Positions 56,614 to 64,000 of a DNA stretch of 64,000 bases are shown one piece after another. A program made the translations under genes and the position numbers. Each line of letters starts with the position of its first letter. Position 1 is the first letter of the stretch. The notes under the pieces were generated by a model. It saw only the letters and a list, made by a program, of their open reading frames with translations. It searched no databases and was not told where the DNA came from. The DNA lies in NCBI RefSeq assembly GCF_018129685.1, contig NZ_JAFCLG010000002.1:429377-493376 (forward strand), read 5' to 3'. Source of the DNA: Bradyrhizobium manausense (GTDB lineage Bacteria > Pseudomonadota > Alphaproteobacteria > Rhizobiales > Xanthobacteraceae).

Positions 56614-56779
56614 ATCGATTGAACTCGCAAGACGAGAGCGTTAGCATTAGGCGTCCAGGCTGGACACATGCTTATCGGGCGGGCCTGTCCACCGTCTCGT
56701 GTACGATCGGGCATGCGTTCCTATCGGCCGGTAAGTCAATCTCGAATTGAACTTGACTGCAAATCAGGGAACGTAGTCG

Positions 56780-58747
56780 ATGAATAATCCAACGTCCTAT
56801 GCATGGACACCTCCGCCCGAGCTAATTGCAGCAAGTAATCTAACCGCTTTCCTGGGCGCAACCGGATATGACGATTACGATCACCTCGCGTCGAAGGCTG
56901 AGGCCGATCCGGCATGGCTAATGGAGGAAGTCTTTAAGTTCTGCGATGTTCGATTCTATCGCAGTTACGACCAGATGTTGGATCTGTCGCGCGGGCAGCC
57001 ATGGGCACGCTGGTGCGTCGGCGGGACCACCAACGTCGTGCTGAACTGCATCGACAAGCATCGCAGCACGCCCGTATGGGACCAGACATTTTTGGTCTGG
57101 GAGGGTGAAGACAAGCGCGAACAGCGCGCGCTTACCTATCGCGAATTGGACCGCGGCGTCGGACGGCTTGCGCAGGGACTGCGTAATCTCGGCATCGGTA
57201 AGGGCGATGTGGTCGCTCTCTATTTGCCGAACCTGCCGGAAACCTTTATCGCGTTTTTCGCGGTGCTGAAATTGGGCGCGATCCTGATGCCGCTGTTCTC
57301 AGGCTTCGGTCCAGCTCCCATGCAAACCCGGCTCAACCATGGCGGCGCCAAGGCGGTCATCACCGCGAGCGGGACCTGGCGGCGTGGCGCTGCGGCACCG
57401 CTCAAATCCATCCTCGACGTCGCGCTCGACTCCTCACCGACAGTGCAGCACGTGATCGTCGTCGATCGCAAAGGCCTTGAGATCGAAACTCCGATGCGGG
57501 AGGGCCGCGATCACTGGTGGCACGATATCGTCGCCGGCAAGAATGAAGCGATCGCGACCGTCGAAATGAAAGCGGAAGATCCCGCGATTCTGCTGTACAC
57601 TTCGGGAACCACCGGCGAACCGAAGGGTTGCGTTTGGACCCATATCAGCTTCATCGGTTCTATGGTCACACGCGACATGATCATCTGCGCCGATTTCAAA
57701 TCGTCGGACCGTTTTTTCTTCCTCAGTGACATGGGCTGGATGGTCGGCGCGATGTGCGCGTGTATTCCCAGTTTCGCGGGCGCGAGCCTTCTGATCGCCG
57801 AAGGCACGCCGGATTTTCCGGACACTGGACGATTCTGGCGGCTGATCCAGGATCATCGCGTAAGCTATCTCGGAGTATCCCCCACCATAGTCCGTAGTTT
57901 GATGCGCTATGGAACGCAGGACGTCGAGCGCCACGATCTGTCGAGCCTGCGTATGACCGCGTCGGGCGGCGAGGCATGGACCAACGCACCGTGGCAATGG
58001 TTCTTCGAGTATGTCTGCAAGAGAAAGCTTCCGATCATCAACATTTCCGGCGGCACCGAGGTTGGAGGCTGCATCTTCACGGGAACGCCGAACCATCCGA
58101 TGAACCCCGGTTCGTTCTCCCGTCCGGCGCTCGGTGTCGGCGCGGACATCGTGGATATGTCCGGCAAAAGTTTGCCGCCCGGCGAAGTCGGCGAACTGGT
58201 GCTCCGCCATGCGTCGATCGGATTGACCAAGAGCTTGTGGAAGGCCGATGCGCGCTATATTGAAAGCTACTGGAGCACGCTTGCCGGCCTGTGGGTGCAT
58301 GGCGATTTTGCGATGCGCGGCCATGATGGGCTTTACTATATTCTCGGGCGCTCCGACGACACCATCAAGATTTCAGGCAAGCGGACCGGACCGTCCGAGC
58401 TCGAAGGTATTCTGATAGACACCGGCAAGGTCTCCGAGGCGGCGGTGTTCGGTATTCCGCACCCGGTAAAGGGTTCAGCAATCGTTTGTGCCTGCGTGCT
58501 CATGCCGGGTACGAACGTCGAGAGTGATATTGCCAACGAGCTCTCATCCGCTATCGTGAATGGCATGGGAGCATCGTATCGGCCGGAGAAGATCATTTTT
58601 GTGGATGATCTGCCTCGAACCCGCAACATGAAGATCATGCGCCGGGTACTGCGAGCAGTGTTCGAAAGCAAGGATCCCGGCGATCTTTCCGCACTCGCCA
58701 ATCCCGAAGCAGTTGACAGGCTTCGCGAGAAACTTGGCGCCGTATAA
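56780..58747 (+). CDS. Acetyl-CoA/acetoacetyl-CoA-synthetase-like AMP-forming ligase
   Basis: 655 residues, long like acetyl-CoA synthetases. The P-loop is LLYTSGTTGEPKGCVWTH, with FLSDMGWMVGAMCACIPSF, NISGGTEVGGCIFTG and the hinge region YILGRSDDTIKISGKRTGPS. The A10 region is RTRNMKIMRRVLR with the catalytic Lys in MKIMRR. It activates a carboxylic acid to acyl-AMP and then to the CoA ester. It begins a probable operon with the ligase at 58839, about 90 bases downstream. Short- or medium-chain acids are plausible substrates. Confidence 0.88.
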   Translation: MNNPTSYAWTPPPELIAASNLTAFLGATGYDDYDHLASKAEADPAWLMEEVFKFCDVRFYRSYDQMLDLSRGQPWARWCVGGTTNVVLNCIDKHRSTPVWDQTFLVWEGEDKREQRALTYRELDRGVGRLAQGLRNLGIGKGDVVALYLPNLPETFIAFFAVLKLGAILMPLFSGFGPAPMQTRLNHGGAKAVITASGTWRRGAAAPLKSILDVALDSSPTVQHVIVVDRKGLEIETPMREGRDHWWHDIVAGKNEAIATVEMKAEDPAILLYTSGTTGEPKGCVWTHISFIGSMVTRDMIICADFKSSDRFFFLSDMGWMVGAMCACIPSFAGASLLIAEGTPDFPDTGRFWRLIQDHRVSYLGVSPTIVRSLMRYGTQDVERHDLSSLRMTASGGEAWTNAPWQWFFEYVCKRKLPIINISGGTEVGGCIFTGTPNHPMNPGSFSRPALGVGADIVDMSGKSLPPGEVGELVLRHASIGLTKSLWKADARYIESYWSTLAGLWVHGDFAMRGHDGLYYILGRSDDTIKISGKRTGPSELEGILIDTGKVSEAAVFGIPHPVKGSAIVCACVLMPGTNVESDIANELSSAIVNGMGASYRPEKIIFVDDLPRTRNMKIMRRVLRAVFESKDPGDLSALANPEAVDRLREKLGAV

Positions 58748-58838
58748 ACCAATGGCGAGCTGTCGGGCGAGGTGGAAGCGGACCTTTCCCTGGGCCCCGA
58801 CCTCGGTGCTCCAAGGATTTCATAAGGAGAGGCGTACA

Positions 58839-60458
58839 ATGGCGATGGATCCGATCTTGTCAGATCAACGCAAGCAAGCGATGCGGGCCGCTGGATTCTG
58901 GAGCGATCAAACCTTGCTCGATTTTTTTTCGAGGCATGCCAGAAACGATCCAGGGCGGCTCGCGGTTGTTGGCTACGAAGCTGCGTCCAACCGACGTACG
59001 GCGCTGACATATGGCGAACTGCAGCAAACTGCCGATCGAATCGCGGCTAATTTGTTGCGGCTTGGTGTCAAGCCTGGCGAAGTGGTGTCGTATCAGTTGC
59101 CGAATTGGTGGCACTTCATGACCCTTCACCTCGCACTGCTGCGGATCGGCGCGGTCACAAATCCCATCATGCCTATTTTCCGCGATCGCGAAATGGAATT
59201 CATGCTGACCTTGGCCGAGACGCGCGTGCTGATCGTTCCACAGCGATTTCGCGATTTCGATCACGCCGCAATGGCGGACCGCCTCAAGGCCAAGGTGCCC
59301 ACACTTGAGCACGTCGTCATTATCGGTTCGGGCGACAATCGAGACTTCGAGACCGTGCTGAATTCGCCGGGAAAGCGGGTTGAGGCAGCGACCGCTGCCT
59401 CGGCCAATGATGTCGTGCAATTGCTTTACACGTCGGGCACAACAGGTGAGCCCAAGGGAGTGATGCATACAGGCAATACGTTGCTGAACAGCGTGCGATA
59501 TTTTGAGGATCGCGTCCGTCTCACAGCCAACGATGTCGTGCTGATGGCCTCGCCGATGGCCCATCAGACCGGTTTTCTCGTCGGCCTGCTGCTGCCGCTG
59601 TATCTGGGAGGACGGGTTGTTCTTCAGGATATCTGGAATCCAGCCAAGGCGGTCGACATCGTCGAGACAGAGCGCGTGACGATGACCATGGCATCGACGC
59701 CGTTTCTGGCGGATTTGACTGCGGAGGCAGAGCGGCGGCCTGAAGCGCTGCGTTCACTGCGCACTTTCGTATCGGCAGGCGCCCCAATTCCTCGTGTTTT
59801 GGTACGCCAGGCCACACAGAATCTTGGCGCGCACATCGTCTCAGGATGGGGGATGACGGAAAACGGGCTGGTGACGACCACCAAGCTCGACGATCCACCG
59901 GAAAAGGTCTTCGAGACCGACGGTTGCCCAAGCCAGGGTATGGAAGTCAGGATCGTCGATGGCGGGGGCAACGTCCTGCCTCACGATGAAGAGGGGCGTC
60001 TACAAGCGAGGGGCCCCGGCACCTTTGTGGGCTACCTCAAGCGGCCGCATCTCTATGCCGTCGATCAGGATGGCTGGTTCGAGACCGGCGACCTCGCCCG
60101 CAAGGACAAGGACGGCTACATTCGTATCACGGGGCGCACCAAGGACATCGTCATCCGCGGCGGCGAGAATGTTCCCGTGATCGAGATTGAGCAGCTGATG
60201 TATCGCCATCCAGCCGTCCGAGAAGTCGCAATCGTCGGAGTGCCAGATGAACGCTTGGGCGAGCGGGCCTGTGCCTGTGTCGTGCTGCGCGAGGGAGCAT
60301 TACTGACGTTAGCTGACTTGATGGCATATATGGCGGAGAACGCTGTAGCCAAGAACTACTGGCCGGAGCGCATTGAGGTGCTCGACGCCTTGCCGAAAAC
60401 GCCGAGCGGCAAAGTACAGAAATTCAGGCTTCGCGAGATCGTTAATTCGATGAAATAA
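58839..60458 (+). CDS. Acyl-CoA ligase, cyclohexanecarboxylate/medium-chain type
   Basis: 539 residues from ATG 58839 behind AAGGAGAGGCGTACA: MAMDPILSDQRKQAMRAAGF. It has VVSYQLPNWWHFMTLHLALL, P-loop LLYTSGTTGEPKGVMHTGN, VSGWGMTENGLVTTTKL, hinge GRTKDIVIRGGENVPVIEIE and A10 LPKTPSGKVQKFRLREI. The N-terminus and the QLPNWW segment are as in cyclohexanecarboxylate-CoA ligases (AliA type) and related medium-chain ligases. This is the best clue to the pathway substrate, though only suggestive. Confidence 0.88.
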   Translation: MAMDPILSDQRKQAMRAAGFWSDQTLLDFFSRHARNDPGRLAVVGYEAASNRRTALTYGELQQTADRIAANLLRLGVKPGEVVSYQLPNWWHFMTLHLALLRIGAVTNPIMPIFRDREMEFMLTLAETRVLIVPQRFRDFDHAAMADRLKAKVPTLEHVVIIGSGDNRDFETVLNSPGKRVEAATAASANDVVQLLYTSGTTGEPKGVMHTGNTLLNSVRYFEDRVRLTANDVVLMASPMAHQTGFLVGLLLPLYLGGRVVLQDIWNPAKAVDIVETERVTMTMASTPFLADLTAEAERRPEALRSLRTFVSAGAPIPRVLVRQATQNLGAHIVSGWGMTENGLVTTTKLDDPPEKVFETDGCPSQGMEVRIVDGGGNVLPHDEEGRLQARGPGTFVGYLKRPHLYAVDQDGWFETGDLARKDKDGYIRITGRTKDIVIRGGENVPVIEIEQLMYRHPAVREVAIVGVPDERLGERACACVVLREGALLTLADLMAYMAENAVAKNYWPERIEVLDALPKTPSGKVQKFRLREIVNSMK

Positions 60459-60483
60459 TTCTCGGCTAACGGCTGCCGCAAGA

Positions 60484-60513
60484 AGAAGGCCGGGTGAAAT
60501 TCCGGCCCCCTTC
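60484..60513. terminator. Hairpin between convergent genes
   Basis: AGAAGG and CCGG at 60484-60493 pair with CCGG and CCTTCT at the 3' side, closing a GTGAAATT loop with a small CCC bulge. It lies between two convergent stops (60458 and 60538) and has a T-containing tail on both strands, so it may end both transcripts. Confidence 0.5.
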
Positions 60514-60537
60514 TGAGATGACCGTCGCGCGCGAAAA

Positions 60538-61347
60538 TCAGAGCGGGCAATCCTGCGGAAACACCGGCTTGCGTTTTTCGAGATGGGACGCCAATCCCTC
60601 GCGCGCCTCGGCGCCGGTGAAACCCAAAATCTCAAGCGCGGTCGAGGTATCGAACAGCGGACCATTGACACGCAGCCAGTTGTTAAGAGCGTACTTGGTC
60701 CAACGGATCGCGCTTTGCGCGCCGTTAGAAAGCTCCTCGGCCGTCTCGATCGCTATTCTCTGCAGGTCCGCGTCTTCGACGCATAGCGACACCAGACCGA
60801 TCCGCTCAGCTTCTTCGCCGGACAGCGGCTTGCAGGTCAGCAGGTAATATTTTGCTTTTGCAAGGCCGCACAATAACGGCCAGATGATGCAAGCGACATC
60901 GCCCGCCGCGACGCCAAGCCGTGTATGACCATCGACGATGCGCGCGGACTTTCCACAAATCGAGATATCGGCCAGGATTCCGACGACAAGACCTGCGCCG
61001 ACGGCGACGCCGTTGATCGCCGAGATGATCGGCTTGTTGCAATTGATAACGTTATAAACGAGATCCTTGGCCTCCTTCCAGGTCGACATTCGCGCGACCG
61101 GGTTGTCTAGAATACTCTTGATCAGCTCGAAATCGCCCCCCGCCGAAAACGCCTTGCCAGCTCCGGTCACGATGATCGCGTTGATATCCGGATCGTCGTT
61201 GATGTCACGCCAGATATTGGTGAGCTGAGTGTGGGTCTCGGCGTCGACCGAATTGTAGGTCTCGGGCCGGTCGAATGTGAGCCGGAGAACCCGCTTGGAC
61301 GGATAGTCGAGCTTCAATTTGGTATAAGCAGCATAACGATTGGACAT
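60538..61347 (-). CDS. Enoyl-CoA hydratase/isomerase family protein (2)
   Basis: 269 residues. It has LTFDRPETYNSVDAETHTQL, the oxyanion loop AFSAGGDFELIKSILD, INGVAVGAGLVVGILADISI, then VDGHTRLGVAAGDVACIIWP and LTCKPLSGEEAERIGLVSLC. In place of the first catalytic Glu (QPE in classical hydratases) it has GHTRLG, as in a crotonase subgroup whose reaction may be isomerisation or hydrolysis rather than hydration. It is divergent from the ligase at 61588 across operator 5. Confidence 0.88.
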   Translation of the reverse strand: MSNRYAAYTKLKLDYPSKRVLRLTFDRPETYNSVDAETHTQLTNIWRDINDDPDINAIIVTGAGKAFSAGGDFELIKSILDNPVARMSTWKEAKDLVYNVINCNKPIISAINGVAVGAGLVVGILADISICGKSARIVDGHTRLGVAAGDVACIIWPLLCGLAKAKYYLLTCKPLSGEEAERIGLVSLCVEDADLQRIAIETAEELSNGAQSAIRWTKYALNNWLRVNGPLFDTSTALEILGFTGAEAREGLASHLEKRKPVFPQDCPL

Positions 61348-61480
61348 CGGCTTCCCTTCTGGACACTTGGTTGATTTGCTTGGTCGGGTTAAATCTTACA
61401 GGGATGACGATGCATATCGCAGTCGGCAGATTTCTCCTGCTTTCCGATACGTCCTCGCCACGAACCTGCTATGAATTCAT

Positions 61481-61496
61481 TCGAACAGATGTTAGA
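61481..61496. promoter_or_regulatory. TetR-type operator 5 (ECH2 / ligase divergent promoter)
   Basis: TCGAAC-AGAT-GTTAGA has one mismatch in the left arm. It lies ten bases inside the longest possible ligase frame (ATG 61471), which argues that translation really starts further downstream at GTG 61588. Confidence 0.65.
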
Positions 61497-61587
61497 ATTT
61501 AAAACCGATCGGGAAAGGCTGCAAGCCTATACTTTTCAGTTGAGGCCGTCATCGGGGGCGGCGAGAGCAAGACTCGGAGGATTTGCC

Positions 61588-63147
61588 GTGGCAGACGGGC
61601 ACGAAAAAGCTCTGACAACGAGGGCGGGCGCCAGTCTTACGATTGGCGAGCTGTTTCGCGCGAGCGCGCTGATCCACAAATCTTCGGTCGCGATCGAGTA
61701 TCAGGGCAGACATATCAGCTATGGGCAGCTCCTTGACCGTGTACATCGCACGACCTCGATGCTGGCGAGCCAAGATCTTCGCCGAGGCGACCGCGTAGCA
61801 TTGCTTTCACGCAATCGACCGGAGTATCTCGAAGTAGAGCTGGCCGCCGCCAATCTCGGCGTCATCACGGCTTGCCTGAACTGGCGATTGTCGCAGCGGG
61901 AACTCGCTTACTGTATCGATCTGGTCTCACCGAAGCTCTTGATTGTTGAAGAAGAACTAGTCGGAGATTTCGAGCTTTCTCCTACGGAAGATCGCAAGGT
62001 CATCAAGATCGGTCCGCAATACGAGCATATCTTGCAAGAACAAAACGATCATGCGCTGCCCATTGCAGCGGAGTCCGAAGACGGCCTGGTTATCCTTTAC
62101 ACCAGTGGGACCACCGGCCAGCCCAAAGGGGCCGTCATATCGCATCGGGCGATGATCATGCGGGCGCTAGTGTTCAGCTCCGAGTTGAACATTTCACATC
62201 ACGATACCTTTGTCGCCTGGGCGCCGCTGTTTCACATGGCATCCACGGACCACAGTCTCGCGACACTCTTGCGTGGCGGAACAGTCGTCGTGGTCGATGG
62301 TTTTCAGATCGAGCCGTTATTGTCTGCTTTGGAGCGCCATCGGGTTGGCTGGTTTGTTTTGATTCCGGGCATGATTGAAGCGTTCATCGCCGGCTTCAAG
62401 GCGCAGAACGCTACCGTAAAAGGCGTTGGTGTTTGCGGCGCGATGGCCGACCTGGTCCCTCCGCATGTCATCGCCGAGGTCACTGACCTGCTGCGGGCTC
62501 CCTACGTCAACAGTTTTGGTTCGACCGAGACCGGCTTGCCGCCAGCAACCAGATCATTGATCCCGGTAGGCGAAATACCTGCCAGCCTGGCGAAGCAACA
62601 AAGCGCGTTCTGCGACATCAAGCTCGTCGATTCTGCCGACAAGGAGGTTCCGATTGGCGCACCGGGAGAGTTGGCTATTCGCAGCCCAACTTTGTTCTCC
62701 GGCTATTGGAAAGCTGATGATACCAACGCACGCGACTTTCGCGGCGGGTGGTTTCACATGGGCGACGTGTTTCGACGCAATGACGACGGCTCGCTCGATT
62801 TCGTCGATCGCGCCAAGTACATGATCAAGACCGGCGGCGAAAACGTTTATCCAGCCGAGATCGAGCGCGTTTTGATGAGTGATGCAGGGATCACCGAGGC
62901 CGCGGTCGTGCGTGTTCCCGATTTGAAATGGGGTGAGGTTCCCGTGGCATTCGTGTCGCGCCGCGACACGACGGTCACAGAGGCGGACCTGCTTGCTCTG
63001 TGCCGGCGCGATCTTGCCGGATACAAATGTCCCCGGCAGTTCCGGTTCATCGATTTTTCGGAATTTCCGCGGTCCACCAGCGGCAAGGTTCAGCGCCACG
63101 AGCTCGAAGCCAGGCTGGCGGGCGAAAGACAACGGGTAAACAGCTAA
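61588..63147 (+). CDS. Acyl-CoA ligase (long-chain/aryl type)
   Basis: 519 residues from GTG 61588 (GGAGG at 61576-61580, seven bases upstream); the in-frame ATG at 61471 overlaps operator 5 and has no ribosome-binding site. Motifs are HISYGQLLDRV, P-loop VILYTSGTTGQPKGAVISH, the WAPLFHMASTDHSLATLL helix, NSFGSTETGLPPATRS, hinge FVDRAKYMIKTGGENVYPAE and A10 FPRSTSGKVQRHELEARL. It activates a carboxylic acid as the CoA ester. It is followed 87 bases later by the nitroreductase gene. Confidence 0.9.
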   Translation: MADGHEKALTTRAGASLTIGELFRASALIHKSSVAIEYQGRHISYGQLLDRVHRTTSMLASQDLRRGDRVALLSRNRPEYLEVELAAANLGVITACLNWRLSQRELAYCIDLVSPKLLIVEEELVGDFELSPTEDRKVIKIGPQYEHILQEQNDHALPIAAESEDGLVILYTSGTTGQPKGAVISHRAMIMRALVFSSELNISHHDTFVAWAPLFHMASTDHSLATLLRGGTVVVVDGFQIEPLLSALERHRVGWFVLIPGMIEAFIAGFKAQNATVKGVGVCGAMADLVPPHVIAEVTDLLRAPYVNSFGSTETGLPPATRSLIPVGEIPASLAKQQSAFCDIKLVDSADKEVPIGAPGELAIRSPTLFSGYWKADDTNARDFRGGWFHMGDVFRRNDDGSLDFVDRAKYMIKTGGENVYPAEIERVLMSDAGITEAAVVRVPDLKWGEVPVAFVSRRDTTVTEADLLALCRRDLAGYKCPRQFRFIDFSEFPRSTSGKVQRHELEARLAGERQRVNS

Positions 63148-63234
63148 TACGGACACGCCCATTAGCTCTTCGCGTCGCAATTTTCGTCGAACGAAAACTG
63201 CTCGCGGCAAGGCACCGCAATCGGAGACGGAAAC

Positions 63235-63954
63235 ATGAATGTCGAAGAAGCCATTTTGACGCGGCGCTCGGTCAGGCGATTTCTTCCCAAGCCGGTTCCA
63301 GAACCGGTCGTGCGAAAAATCATCGAGGTCTCGGCGCGTGCGCCAAGTGGCCACAACATCCAGCCGTGGAAGGTCTACGCGATCGCGGGCGAGGTGAAGG
63401 ATCGGTTCTGCGCGGACATCCTGAAAGCTGCCGAAACCGAACCGGACAAGCATCGGCCGGAATATGAGTATTATCCGACCGAATGGCACGAGCCCTATAT
63501 CGGGCGCCGGCGCGAACTCGGCTACGACCTTTACGCAAAGCTTGGCATTGCTCGCGACGACGTTGCCGCACGCACATCGCAGATGAACCGCAACTATCTT
63601 TTTTTCGACGCCCCGGCCGGACTTTTCGTGACGATGGACCGCCGCTTGAACACCGGCAGCTATATCGACATGGGTATGTTCTTGCAGAACATCCTGCTCG
63701 CCGCGCGCGGTCATGGCCTGCACACCTGTGGCCAGGCCGCGTTCACCTGGTATCACGACATCATCCGCAAGCAACTTTCGTTTGACGACACCGAAATCCT
63801 GATTTGTGGCGTGGCGCTGGGTTACGAGGACACGACTGCGCCCGAAAACAAGCTCGTCACCAAGCGGGTGCCGGTCGATACCTACGCCAAGTTCTTCGGA
63901 TTCTCCGGCAGCAGTACGGGCGCCGCTTCGGCGCGCACGACGGCTGGAAGCTGA
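63235..63954 (+). CDS. Nitroreductase-family flavoprotein
   Basis: 239 residues: MNVEEAILTRRSVRRFLPKP with the FMN-binding RRSVR, then SARAPSGHNIQPWKVYAIAG, MNRNYLFFDAPAGLFVTMDR, GSYIDMGMFLQNILLAARGH and LICGVALGYEDTTAPENKLV. It is an FMN enzyme using NAD(P)H. In catabolic clusters, members may reduce nitro groups or enones or act on CoA esters, so no reaction is assigned. The preceding bases CGGAGACGGAAAC form the ribosome-binding site. It probably shares a transcript with the ligase. Confidence 0.9.
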   Translation: MNVEEAILTRRSVRRFLPKPVPEPVVRKIIEVSARAPSGHNIQPWKVYAIAGEVKDRFCADILKAAETEPDKHRPEYEYYPTEWHEPYIGRRRELGYDLYAKLGIARDDVAARTSQMNRNYLFFDAPAGLFVTMDRRLNTGSYIDMGMFLQNILLAARGHGLHTCGQAAFTWYHDIIRKQLSFDDTEILICGVALGYEDTTAPENKLVTKRVPVDTYAKFFGFSGSSTGAASARTTAGS

Positions 63955-63984
63955 CCTTCACGCACAACGCCGAGCGGAGACCAA

Positions 63985-64000
63985 ATGCCTTCCATTCGTA
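63985..64000 (+). CDS. Possible start of the next gene (cut by the window end)
   Basis: ATG at 63985 preceded by CGGAGACC opens a frame MPSIR that runs off the window, 30 bases after the nitroreductase stop. Too short to identify. Confidence 0.3.

Noticed and set aside
57434..58324. 296-codon minus-strand frame opposite the acetyl-CoA-synthetase-like gene
   Set aside because: Composition typical of antisense high-GC sequence, and the sense strand carries all AMP-ligase motifs.

Overview
The window looks like an accessory region of a Bradyrhizobium-type alphaproteobacterium (Bradyrhizobium/Rhodopseudomonas group). The evidence is high GC with strong GC3 bias, LivGFHM and EtfBA proteins of the rhizobial type, form II coxSLM genes, DUF736 and VirD2/DUF3363-type mobilisation proteins, and a dispersed GAGCATGATC...GATCATGCTC palindrome that I recognise from that group. 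No tRNA, rRNA or CRISPR array was seen. The window splits into a heavily scarred left two thirds (1-43 kb) and an almost clean catabolic right third (43-64 kb).

Left part. A complete form II molybdenum hydroxylase operon (coxS-coxL-coxM, 732-4483) lies between two diverged IS5-type ends in the same orientation. It is followed by a mosaic of IS701, IS91-associated integrase and IS1380 pieces (4.5-8.1 kb). Next come two broken sulfur-trafficking genes (cysteine desulfurase and DsrE family), a two-gene periplasmic unit (SHOCT protein plus Met-rich Spy/CpxP-like protein), a truncated acetyltransferase and a DUF6429 + SWIM zinc-finger pair. From 14.7 to 19.4 kb there are remnants of a conjugative element (relaxase with a C-terminal frameshift, DUF736 proteins). 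These are mixed with fragments of a LysR regulator and a decayed two-partner secretion pair. At 21.2-25.6 kb a TetR-livG-livF-(livK remnant)-livH-livM operon encodes a branched-chain-amino-acid-type ABC importer. Its binding-protein gene has been reduced to its two ends, and a second binding-protein copy at 30 kb carries a one-base frameshift.

From 27 to 43 kb are two units built around large serine recombinases, each with a DUF5372-type companion. One is frameshifted. The other (37583-39655) is intact and has an additional helix-turn-helix gene with a frameshift at an A8 run. Around them are an intact IS110-family element with long non-coding flanks, an IS1634-type element with perfect 21-bp inverted repeats, an IS21 end with four 23-bp repeats, an IS630 fragment, and broken NYN-domain and AAA+ ATPase genes.

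Right part. etfBA (43.1-44.8 kb) and the 46.1-64 kb cluster form a CoA-thioester catabolic region. It holds three acyl-CoA dehydrogenases, two enoyl-CoA hydratase/isomerase family proteins, two SDR oxidoreductases, a FadH-type 2,4-dienoyl-CoA reductase, three acyl-CoA ligases/synthetases, a nitroreductase-fold protein, a transglutaminase-like protein and a TetR regulator. Five copies of a TCTAAC-N4-GTTAGA palindrome lie in the promoter regions, which suggests one regulon under the TetR protein at 47636. The substrate is not proven. The ligase at 58839 resembles cyclohexanecarboxylate/medium-chain acid CoA ligases, so a cyclic or branched carboxylic acid is a reasonable guess. Electrons from the dehydrogenases would pass through EtfAB.
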